Shown: positions 7,076 to 14,771 of the stretch, piece by piece
Layout: the number at the start of each line of letters is the position of its first letter
How positions within the stretch are numbered: the first letter of the stretch is position 1
Assembly: GCF_008124765.1 (NCBI RefSeq)
Contig: NZ_VNHS01000009.1
Location: forward strand, 62,001-126,000
DNA: 64,000 nt
Source: Paenibacillus methanolicus
GTDB lineage: Bacteria > Bacillota > Bacilli > Paenibacillales > Paenibacillaceae
Direction: 5' to 3'
Program-made: the position numbers and the translations under genes
The notes under the pieces: model-generated
The model's input: only the letters and a program-made list of their open reading frames with translations
What the model was told of the DNA's origin: nothing
The model's database searches: none

Positions 7076-8299
7076 GTGGAAGAAATGGTACAGCTGCTGA
7101 AAGCCGATATCCGGGGCGGCCTCGATATGGAACATGCGATGAGCGATCACGATTTCCATTTGCTGATCGAACAGTACGTATTCAAATGGAGTCAATCTCA
7201 TCCGCTGACGGCGATCCAGAAGGTGCAGCTCGTCCGTAGACTATACCATGCATTTCGCGGATTGGATATTCTGCAGCCGCTCATGGACGATCCGGATATA
7301 ACGGAAGTGATGATTAACGACTACGACGAGATTTTCGTCGAGCGGCGAGGTCGTCTCGTCAAGCTGGCCTTATCGTTCGAGAGCCGCGGCAAGCTCGAGG
7401 ATTTGATCCAGCATATCGTGGCGGGCGTCAATCGGGTCGTGAACGAATCCTCGCCGATCGTGGACGCGAGGCTCAAGGACGGCTCGCGGGTCCATATCGT
7501 CCTCCCGCCGGTTGCCCTTAAGGGGCCTTGCGTGACGATCCGGAAGTTTCCCGAGCGTCCGCTGCGAATGGACTCGCTGGTCGAGCTCGACGCGCTGACG
7601 CAAGAAGCCGCGGACTTCTTGAAACGGTTGGTAACCGCCAAATACAACATTTTCATCAGCGGCGGCACCGGCTCGGGCAAAACGACGTTCCTGAACGCGC
7701 TGTCGGCGTTCATTCCGCCGGATGAACGGATCATTACGGTGGAAGACGCCGCCGAGCTGCAAATTCGCACGATCCCGAATCTGGTGTCGCTGGAGACGCG
7801 CAACGCGAACACGGAAGGCAAAGGCGCGATCTCCATACGCGAGTTGATCCGGGCCTCCCTCCGGATGCGGCCGAACCGCATTATCGTGGGCGAGGTGCGG
7901 GGCGGGGAGGCGATCGATATGTTGCAGGCGATGAATACCGGCCATGACGGGTCGCTCAGTACGGGCCATGCCAACTCGGCTCGCGACATGCTGACCCGGC
8001 TGGAGACGATGGCGCTTGGGGGCGCGGACCTGCCGGTGCCGGTCATTCGCCAGCAAATCGGCTCCGCGATCGATATGATCGTGCATCTGTCGCGGCTGCG
8101 CGACCGGAGCAGGCGGGTGACGGAGATTTCCGAGATTACGGGCGTAAGCGGCGGAGAAGTGCAGCTTTCGACGCTGTTCCGATTCGAGGAAGAAGGCGAG
8201 CGGGAGGGGCGCGTACTGGGGAGCCTTCGGCCGACGGGAACGAAGCTTGCGCGAACGTGGAAGCTGCGAATGGCGGGGCTCGCCGGTGAGGCGCCGTGA
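7076..8299 (+). CDS. tadA: TadA/CpaF secretion ATPase
   Basis: A 407-residue hexameric ATPase of the type II/IV secretion superfamily that powers Tad pilus assembly. A helical N-terminal domain (PLMDDPDITEVMIN is typical of CpaF) is followed by the RecA-like domain with Walker A SGGTGSGKTT (Lys 202), an Asp/Glu box (ITVEDAAEL), Walker B ending in Glu 273 (IIVGEVRGGEA) and a His box (TGHANS). All catalytic elements are present. GTG start two bases after the tadZ stop; its stop overlaps tadB by GTGA. Confidence 0.93.
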   Translation: MEEMVQLLKADIRGGLDMEHAMSDHDFHLLIEQYVFKWSQSHPLTAIQKVQLVRRLYHAFRGLDILQPLMDDPDITEVMINDYDEIFVERRGRLVKLALSFESRGKLEDLIQHIVAGVNRVVNESSPIVDARLKDGSRVHIVLPPVALKGPCVTIRKFPERPLRMDSLVELDALTQEAADFLKRLVTAKYNIFISGGTGSGKTTFLNALSAFIPPDERIITVEDAAELQIRTIPNLVSLETRNANTEGKGAISIRELIRASLRMRPNRIIVGEVRGGEAIDMLQAMNTGHDGSLSTGHANSARDMLTRLETMALGGADLPVPVIRQQIGSAIDMIVHLSRLRDRSRRVTEISEITGVSGGEVQLSTLFRFEEEGEREGRVLGSLRPTGTKLARTWKLRMAGLAGEAP

Positions 8300-9120
8300 G
8301 CGGGTTGACCAGACGAAAGGATGAGCTGGCGGCGCGGCTGGGCTCGCCTGGACGGGAAGCAGGGGCGGCTGCCGGGGGCTTGCCGGATTATCGGAAGCTT
8401 GAGCTGACGAGGAGACAATTTGTCGGTGCCGCATCGCTCGGCGCGGCGATCGTTTTTGCGGCCGCTTACTTGTTCTATCATTCGTGGGCGTTGTCGCTCC
8501 TCTTATCCGTCGCGGGCATTGTCGCGCCGAGGTTCTATCGGCGATCGCTCTTGGCAAGGCGGCGCCTCCGGCTGACGCTTCAATTCAAGGAGGCGCTGTA
8601 CTCGCTGACGGCTTCGCTCGCGGCGGGCCGGTCGGTGGAGAACGCCTTCGCGGCCGCGCTGGACGACCTGAAGCTGCTGTATCCGAATCCCGATGCCGAG
8701 ATCCGGACCGAGTTCGAGATTATCCGCACCAGGCTCGCTTACGGCGAACCGATGGAGCAAGCGCTGCTCGACTTCAAGCAGCGGGCGGATATCGAGGACA
8801 TTTCGCAATTCGTCGACGTATTCGTTATTTGCAAGCGGACGGGCGGCGACCTCGTCGAGGTCATCCGGCGCACGTCTCAGACGATCGGGGAGAAGCTGGA
8901 CGTTCAGCAGGAGATCGCGGTCATGGTGGCCCAGAAGAAATTCGAATCGCGCATTATGATGAGCATTCCGTTCGTGTTTATGGCGTTCCTCAGCTTCGCG
9001 GCGCCGGATTATATGGAGCCGCTCTACGGCGGCATCGGGTATGTGCTGCTTACGGTCGGGCTTATCATGCTGGGCGGGTGCTATTGGCTGATGTCCAAGC
9101 TGATGAACATTCAGGTTTAG
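8296..9120 (+). CDS. tadB: TadB inner-membrane platform protein
   Basis: 274 residues of the type II secretion F (T2SSF) family, the membrane platform that couples the TadA motor to pilin. A membrane segment pair near residues 35-75 precedes the cytoplasmic T2SSF helical domain (LYSLTASLAAGRSVENAF, YGEPMEQALLDF, CKRTGGDLVEVI), and two C-terminal helices follow (about 215-265). The GTG start lies within the tadA stop (GTGA), so translation is coupled. The next gene, tadC, is the paralogous partner. Confidence 0.88.
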   Translation: MSGLTRRKDELAARLGSPGREAGAAAGGLPDYRKLELTRRQFVGAASLGAAIVFAAAYLFYHSWALSLLLSVAGIVAPRFYRRSLLARRRLRLTLQFKEALYSLTASLAAGRSVENAFAAALDDLKLLYPNPDAEIRTEFEIIRTRLAYGEPMEQALLDFKQRADIEDISQFVDVFVICKRTGGDLVEVIRRTSQTIGEKLDVQQEIAVMVAQKKFESRIMMSIPFVFMAFLSFAAPDYMEPLYGGIGYVLLTVGLIMLGGCYWLMSKLMNIQV

Positions 9121-9189
9121 TTGGCTATGAGGCGGGTTGCGTTGCCGCCATGGGTACAATGCCGGCGAATGAATATGGGGGAGAACGGA

Positions 9190-10065
9190 ATGGTGATCAT
9201 CTGGGTTAGTTTGCTCGCGGTCGGATGGGCGGCATGCGCAATAATGGCGCGGCGGCTTCCGGCGGCATCCCGTGAAGCGGCCAAGATGCTGGAGGGCGGA
9301 GATGCCCAGCGGATTTTGTTGGCGCTGCCTTTCCGGTACGCGCTGGAGCGTCTGGGGATGTACGACCGGCTGCAGATGCAGCTCGGCGAACTGCATGGCA
9401 AGCTGCTAATCGTGAAGGGGAGTTCGTGGACGTTGGAGGCAACCCGCTTGCATGCCGCCTCGGCGGTCGGCATTGGGTATGCGGCGGCCTGCATCGGGGC
9501 GGGAGCAGGCGCGGCTGGCGAAGAACCGACGATCTGTCTAATGGGACTGCTGCTCGGCGTGCTGCTTCCGGTCGTCAAATGGCGGGAGCCCGCCAAGCTG
9601 GTCGAGCGGCGCAAGCAGGACATGCTCATCGCCCTCCCGGACGTGCTAAGCAAGCTGACGCTGCAGCTCGCCGCCGGCGAGACGATGCAGCGCGCGCTTA
9701 CCCGCTGCATCGTTCGGGCGCCCGGCAAGCCGGCTCACCCGCTACATGAGGAGTTGGCGAAAGCGTGCGAGGCCGTTCGCAACGGGGAATCGTTCGCCGC
9801 GGCCATGGAAGGCTTCAGCCGGCGCTGCGCGCTGCAAGAGGTGTCCTTGTTTACGACGACGCTGCTGCTGAATTACCGGCGGGGCGGCGACAAACTCGTT
9901 CTGTCGCTGAAGGAGCTGACGTATTCGCTTTGGGAAAGGCGCAAAGCGATTGCCAGGTCGCGCGGGGAAGAAGCCTCTTCGAAGCTGGTTTTTCCGCTGG
10001 TCGGTATATTCGTAGTGCTCATGATTCTCGTAGCCTCGCCCGCCGTCCTGTTGATGGGCTGGTAG
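9190..10065 (+). CDS. tadC: TadC inner-membrane platform protein
   Basis: A 291-residue second T2SSF protein. It has an N-terminal membrane helix (MVIIWVSLLAVGWAACAIM), a hydrophobic pair near 95-125, the T2SSF domain (LPDVLSKLTLQLAAGETMQ, ALQEVSLFTTTLLLNYRRGG) and a terminal helix (VGIFVVLMILVASPAVLL). The ATG at 9190 has GGGGGAG six bases upstream; the in-frame TTG at 9121 directly follows the tadB stop but lacks a site. TadB and TadC together form the platform for pilus extension. Confidence 0.87.
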   Translation: MVIIWVSLLAVGWAACAIMARRLPAASREAAKMLEGGDAQRILLALPFRYALERLGMYDRLQMQLGELHGKLLIVKGSSWTLEATRLHAASAVGIGYAAACIGAGAGAAGEEPTICLMGLLLGVLLPVVKWREPAKLVERRKQDMLIALPDVLSKLTLQLAAGETMQRALTRCIVRAPGKPAHPLHEELAKACEAVRNGESFAAAMEGFSRRCALQEVSLFTTTLLLNYRRGGDKLVLSLKELTYSLWERRKAIARSRGEEASSKLVFPLVGIFVVLMILVASPAVLLMGW

Positions 10066-10109
10066 CGGGGGCGCAATACAATTTTGATAGAAGAGGAGCG
10101 TGTCCGTAT

Positions 10110-10301
10110 ATGTTGACGGTCATGAAGAAGAAGGCAGGCGCGTTTTGGCGCGAAGACGAAGGGCTTGGAACGCTCGAAATCATTCTTATTATCGCGGTGG
10201 TCATTATTATCGCCCTGCTGTTCAAGGATTGGATCATCCAGCTGCTGGAGAACTTGATGGGCAAAGCCGATGACCAAGCGAACGAAATTTTCGCCGATTA
10301 G
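10110..10301 (+). CDS. flp: Flp1-type IVb prepilin
   Basis: A 63-residue pilin subunit of the Tad pilus. A short charged leader ends at a prepilin peptidase site within EGLGTLEI: cleavage after Gly places Glu at +5, as required for type IVb pilins. The following residues form one long hydrophobic helix (ILIIAVVIIIALLF), and the tail is short and acidic. This fits the Flp1 family of Firmicutes, in which mature pilins are about 45 residues. GAGGAG lies eleven bases before the ATG; a second ATG at 10122 is possible. The only Flp-like gene in the cluster. Confidence 0.85.
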   Translation: MLTVMKKKAGAFWREDEGLGTLEIILIIAVVIIIALLFKDWIIQLLENLMGKADDQANEIFAD

Positions 10302-10986
10302 TCGCCTCAAGGCTTGGATGCGCGGCGAAGAGGGGAGCTATGCGCTGGAGGCTTCCTTTGTTTTCCCTGCTTTGTTCACGGTCATGGTGGCGCTGTTGTT
10401 GTTTGGCCTATATGTGTACCAGCAGGTCGCGGTCTATTATGTCGCTTCGGTCTCTGCGGAACGGGCGGCTTTCGTCTGGAACAACAGCCATCGCGATCCG
10501 GATAGCGGCATCGCGCCGGTCGGGGCATACGACGGCTTGTACTGGCGCGTAGGCGACGACGGCGCGCTGCAGTCGATATTTAAGCTGGCCGGCGCTTCGG
10601 GCTCTAGCGTCGAGGTTCCTATCGGTAACATTGGAGGCGACGACCGAGAGCCGGAAGCAAGCGAATCGCTTCCGGCTCGCAAGCTGGTCCGGATCACGGC
10701 TGGCGTGCCCGCTTTTCGGGAAGGACAGCTCGCTTATCTGAACCGGCTGCTGACGAAGGAGGTTGAGAGCGGTTTGTCGCCGCCGATGAACATCCCCTTG
10801 CTCGATCAGCTCGGACATCGGGTTTCCTTGCAGACGGCTAGCCGTGCATCGATCGTAGATCCTGTCGAGCTCATTCGAAACGTCGATTTGGCTCGTTATT
10901 ACGCCGCCAAATGGAACAACCGCGCGGATGCCGTTCTTACGCGGGCGAATGCGGCTGTGGTCATCCAGCAGAAGGCTGCGCCTTAA
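10270..10986 (+). CDS. TadE-like pseudopilin
   Basis: A 238-residue protein with a TadE-type N-terminus: a charged leader, then EEGSYALEASFVFPALFTVM, where the Glu in the hydrophobic helix matches pilin-like processing. The rest is extracytoplasmic and poorly conserved. TadE-like proteins are minor pilins that help pilus assembly. The ATG at 10270 overlaps flp by 32 bp and lacks a clear ribosome site. An ATG at 10318 (AAGG five bases upstream) would leave only MRGEEGS before the helix and is an alternative start. Confidence 0.75.
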   Translation: MTKRTKFSPISRLKAWMRGEEGSYALEASFVFPALFTVMVALLLFGLYVYQQVAVYYVASVSAERAAFVWNNSHRDPDSGIAPVGAYDGLYWRVGDDGALQSIFKLAGASGSSVEVPIGNIGGDDREPEASESLPARKLVRITAGVPAFREGQLAYLNRLLTKEVESGLSPPMNIPLLDQLGHRVSLQTASRASIVDPVELIRNVDLARYYAAKWNNRADAVLTRANAAVVIQQKAAP

Positions 10987-11012
10987 CAGGAAGCGGGAAG
11001 GAGAGAGCTGGT

Positions 11013-13241
11013 TTGAAGCAAGCAGGCAGTAAGTTTCCGGCCCGGCGTGGATTTTTCGCGCGATCGGAAGGTTCGGTCTCCATCTATATGATCGCCGCTA
11101 CGGCCGCGCTCGTGCTCGTCATGAGCGTGCTGATCGATTACGCGCGGATCGCCGCATTCCGCAAACAGACGGAGATCGCGGCGCATGCCGGCATCCGCTC
11201 GGCGCTCTCCGCTTACGACGGGGAGCTGTACATGCGATACGGCTTGTTCGGCGCGGGCGGCAGCGACCGGAACGAACTGTTCGCGCAGGCGGCGAAGGGG
11301 CAGTGGCCAACGGAGAAAACAACCGGAGCCTTTCGCCTCGTGAACGGGCGCTACGAGACGTCGAAGGTTAATCTGCACGAGACGCTTGGCCGTCACGATA
11401 TTTTGAAGCGCCAGATCCTGGAGGAGATGAAATACAAGGCGCCGGTCGATTTTACGCTGGAGGTCGCTTCGCAGTTCGCGCCGGCCGCGTCCGCCATGAA
11501 GGAAGCCCATGCCGCGATGACGATGCTGGAGAACGTGCGCAAGCTATACGACAAGCGAGAAGCGCATTTGCAGGCGGTGCTGGATTTGCAGAAAGCGATG
11601 CGGGATGCCGCCGGAGACATAGGAGCGATCATACCGTTCCGGAACCGGGACCTCGCCCAATCGCAGACGGTATTGAATGTCGTTGCCCGCTACCCGCATT
11701 ATGTGGCGATGATGGAGGCCGACGCTTATTTAGAGAAGGATGAATATCCCGCTTATACCGCTCAGATCGCTTCGTACCGGGACGAGGCCAGAACCGTAAC
11801 AAGCGAGCTGTTTCGCCAAAGCATGCTGGCGCTTCGCCGCCATCAGAATTTGGAGCGCCGGGCGCTCGAAGAGCTGGGGAAGGCGGAACGATTGAACGAG
11901 GAGATGCGCGCGGTCATCGCGCAGAACGAGCAGCAGCTCAATTCGGGTTATGACCGGGTGCAGAAATCGAAGGTGCCCGGAACGGCGGCCGGTTCTCCAT
12001 CCGCGGCGGAGGTATCGCAGTTGGAGCAAGCCGGGCAGTCCGCGCAGCAGCTGCCGATGGCGCGGGAGTGGTTCGCCCGCTATGCGGAAGAACTCTCGGC
12101 GCAAACCGCGAATTACGCGTCCTTCGACGCCGAAGCGGCGGGCTTCCAGTCGTCGATGAACGCCGCGCTTGCCGGCTCGGGCTCGGCGGCGCTGCTGACG
12201 GAGAACGCGGCGCAGCTGCGCATAGCCTACGAACAGTATGACGCGAAGTACGGATTGAACGGGACGGTGATGCTGGAGCGGACGCAAGAGCTCGAAGCCC
12301 GTCAAGCGTCCGATCGGGAGCGGAAGAAGCAGGAGGCGAAAGCGGAAGCCAAGTGGAACGATATCCGGCGGATGCTCCATAACCTAACGGCTGTTCCGCA
12401 AGTTGCGGAGCATCAAGAGCAATTCGACCGCGTCAAGAAGCGTGCCGAAGCAAGTTTGGCCTTTAACGCGCTGAGCAATGAAGCGGGCTCGGATGCAATC
12501 GGACAGCTGCTGGAAGAGCCGAATGACGCGGCCGAGCAATCGATGCATCAGACCGGGGGCGTCTTCGACGGTCTGGCCGACATGCTCGAAGGGACGCGCG
12601 ACACGGTATATATGAATGAATACGTCATTAACCGCTTCTCCATGTTCGACCCGCAGAAAATGCAGGGCGCGCTGCTCAACGGGGATGCGAGCGAATATGC
12701 CCATGCGCTGAGCTTGAATAACCAGGAGACGGAGTATATCTTGTACGGCTTCCACAGCCCCGCCGCCAATGTGGCCGCGGCGGCCGGCGAGGTGTTCGCG
12801 ATGAGGCTTGCCATCCGGACTATGGAAGGGCTGATCGAGTGCAGAACGATGATGCACCCGCTGCTCATTTTGGCGGGCGCGGTCCTTTACGGCCTCGAAC
12901 ATGCGGCGGCGGATATGATCCGACTCGTGCAGACCGGCACGACGCCATTGTCCAAGTATGCGCCCGTAGAGGTCGCTTACCGGGACTATATGCGTCTGTT
13001 TCTATTGCTGCATGACGATGGGCCGAAGCGATTGGCCCGCATGGCGGCCGTTATGGAGCAAAATACGGGATTGCAGCTGGCGCGGGTCGGAACGGGTTGG
13101 ACGGGGGAGCTGCGCGCATCGGTCAACGTGTGGTTTCTTCCCGGCGTCATGAATCGGTTCGCCGAATGGGGACTGCTCGACGGGAAGGTGGCGGACGGAC
13201 GCTATGAGATAGACCGAACGGTCGGCATGTCGTACAGCTAA
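11013..13241 (+). CDS. Large membrane-anchored coiled-coil protein of the tad cluster (DUF5702-like)
   Basis: A 742-residue protein with one N-terminal membrane helix (SIYMIAATAALVLVMSVLID) followed by ARIAAFRKQTEIAAHAGIRS and DGELYMRYGLFG, a pattern I associate with DUF5702-type Tad-cluster proteins of Firmicutes. Long Glu/Gln/Arg-rich coiled coils fill about residues 150-500. The C-terminal third is more hydrophobic and mixed. It starts at TTG 11013 with GGAAGGAGAG seven bases upstream. Its place between TadE- and TadG-like genes suggests a large minor pilin or an envelope-spanning scaffold in a cell with no secretin; that is inference. Confidence 0.65.
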   Translation: MKQAGSKFPARRGFFARSEGSVSIYMIAATAALVLVMSVLIDYARIAAFRKQTEIAAHAGIRSALSAYDGELYMRYGLFGAGGSDRNELFAQAAKGQWPTEKTTGAFRLVNGRYETSKVNLHETLGRHDILKRQILEEMKYKAPVDFTLEVASQFAPAASAMKEAHAAMTMLENVRKLYDKREAHLQAVLDLQKAMRDAAGDIGAIIPFRNRDLAQSQTVLNVVARYPHYVAMMEADAYLEKDEYPAYTAQIASYRDEARTVTSELFRQSMLALRRHQNLERRALEELGKAERLNEEMRAVIAQNEQQLNSGYDRVQKSKVPGTAAGSPSAAEVSQLEQAGQSAQQLPMAREWFARYAEELSAQTANYASFDAEAAGFQSSMNAALAGSGSAALLTENAAQLRIAYEQYDAKYGLNGTVMLERTQELEARQASDRERKKQEAKAEAKWNDIRRMLHNLTAVPQVAEHQEQFDRVKKRAEASLAFNALSNEAGSDAIGQLLEEPNDAAEQSMHQTGGVFDGLADMLEGTRDTVYMNEYVINRFSMFDPQKMQGALLNGDASEYAHALSLNNQETEYILYGFHSPAANVAAAAGEVFAMRLAIRTMEGLIECRTMMHPLLILAGAVLYGLEHAAADMIRLVQTGTTPLSKYAPVEVAYRDYMRLFLLLHDDGPKRLARMAAVMEQNTGLQLARVGTGWTGELRASVNVWFLPGVMNRFAEWGLLDGKVADGRYEIDRTVGMSYS

Positions 13242-13284
13242 CGTTGCCTCGCTTTTGCGAAGCGGCGGGCGGGTCTCGAGGCGA

Positions 13285-14226
13285 ATGAAGCGAAATCGGG
13301 ACGGGATGGGGAACGAAGCGGGAGGAATCGTGGTCGAGGCCTCTTTGATCGCGCCGATCGTCATGATGGCGATCGTTCTCTTCATCTGTCTCGTTCGGCT
13401 GGCCGCCGTACAAATGGCCGTTCACGGCGCGGCCTCCCAGGTGGCGCGGCAGACGGCCGCCGGCATGTATCCGGTGTCGCTCGCCTCGGCCCATGCCGCG
13501 CAGGCGCTTCCCGCGCTGCCCGGGGGCGTGCAGCTGCCTGGAATGGAGCAAGCCGGCGTGGCGCTGAAAGAATGGCTGCCCGCTCCGGTAGGCCCGATGT
13601 TGGGCGCGATACTTCAGGGGAACTGGCAGGAGGCGGGCAATGCCGCCGGGTCGGAAGTAGCGAAGACCGCGTTATTGCCGCTGCTGCGTCAATCCGCGGA
13701 CGAACGCGTGCTGGATCCCGGCCGGATGACGATATCGTATGTCGCGCTTCCGGATTTCTCGGGCGATTCCGGCTCGAACGTGGTCATTGAAGCTGAGTAC
13801 CGTTTCCCGCTGCATATGCCGTTTACGAGGAAGAACATTATCTTGAAGGAGCGGGCGGTGGAGCGCGGTTGGTTGAGCGACTCGACGCCTGCCGCGCGGG
13901 TGGGCGATTCCGATTCCGAAGGGACATCCACGCTCCAGATCGCTTCCATCGAACCGGATCCGCTGCGGCCTGGCCGCAAAGCAACCGTCACGGCGGTCGC
14001 CGATCCGGGAACGGCGGTTTCGGTATCCGTCCGCTATAAGAGCGGCGCGAGCACGGCCAAGCATCTTGGCGACGCGACGGTGGGAGCGGACGGTACCGTG
14101 TCCTGGACCTGGCATGTATCGGGCAACACGACCCCAGGGGTATGGGAGCTCGTCGTGACGGCGGCGGACGGCACCCGTGTCGCGCGTCATTTCGTCGTGG
14201 AGAGAAAGGCCGCAGACAACGAGTAA
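13285..14226 (+). CDS. TadE/TadG-like protein with a C-terminal Ig-like domain
   Basis: 313 residues. A TadE-type helix (AGGIVVEASLIAPIVMMAIV, with the conserved Glu) is followed by an extracytoplasmic region and then a separate C-terminal beta-sandwich-like module from about residue 218: IASIEPDPLRPGRKATVTAV, PGVWELVVTAADG. That module resembles bacterial Ig-like surface domains and is not usual in TadE/G proteins. ATG 13285 follows AGGCGA; an ATG at 13306 is an alternative. It is co-oriented and closely spaced with neighbours, so part of the tad transcript. Confidence 0.72.
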   Translation: MKRNRDGMGNEAGGIVVEASLIAPIVMMAIVLFICLVRLAAVQMAVHGAASQVARQTAAGMYPVSLASAHAAQALPALPGGVQLPGMEQAGVALKEWLPAPVGPMLGAILQGNWQEAGNAAGSEVAKTALLPLLRQSADERVLDPGRMTISYVALPDFSGDSGSNVVIEAEYRFPLHMPFTRKNIILKERAVERGWLSDSTPAARVGDSDSEGTSTLQIASIEPDPLRPGRKATVTAVADPGTAVSVSVRYKSGASTAKHLGDATVGADGTVSWTWHVSGNTTPGVWELVVTAADGTRVARHFVVERKAADNE

Positions 14227-14241
14227 TGAAAGGAGATTGAT

Positions 14242-14754
14242 ATGATGACTATTACCGGCACGGGAGCTGCTATTGTACTAGCGTGCGCGTTCGCGACGGA
14301 TATGCGCGCCATGCGCATTCCGAACCTGCTGACGGTCATCGGCTTTGCGTCCGGCGTGATCTGCCAGCTGCTAACGGCAGGCTGGCATGGCGGTCAGATT
14401 GCGCTCGTAGGCGCATTAGCCGGATTTTTGCCCTTCTTCCTCCTCTATCTGTTCAAGGGCATCGGCGCAGGTGACGTCAAGTTGTTCGCCGCGCTCGGCG
14501 CTTGGTTAGGGGCGGCGGCGGTGCTGAACGTCGCCATGTACGCGATTTTGTATGCTGGCGCCCTAGGACTGCTCTACATGCTTGCCTCGCGTCCGTTCTG
14601 CCGGCGGATGTTGGGCGGCATGGCTGTTCTGCTGAGTCCGGGGGCTGCTGGCAAACGGGAGGCGCTCCATGGCTGGGAAGCGGGAGCGAAGCGGTTTCCC
14701 TTCATGATCGCCGTGCTCCCGGCCGCTATATCCGTCTGGGCGATGGGAAGTTAA
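14242..14754 (+). CDS. tadV: A24 prepilin peptidase (TadV/CpaA)
   Basis: A 170-residue membrane aspartyl protease that cleaves the Flp and TadE leaders. The two catalytic aspartates are Asp 20 (ATDMRAMRIPN) and Asp 78 in GIGAGDVKLFAA. There are about five to six hydrophobic helices and no N-methylase domain, as usual for TadV/CpaA. AAAGGAG precedes the ATG. Its presence makes the cluster self-sufficient for pilin maturation. Confidence 0.9.
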   Translation: MMTITGTGAAIVLACAFATDMRAMRIPNLLTVIGFASGVICQLLTAGWHGGQIALVGALAGFLPFFLLYLFKGIGAGDVKLFAALGAWLGAAAVLNVAMYAILYAGALGLLYMLASRPFCRRMLGGMAVLLSPGAAGKREALHGWEAGAKRFPFMIAVLPAAISVWAMGS

Positions 14755-14771
14755 CAGGAAGGAGAACGATA

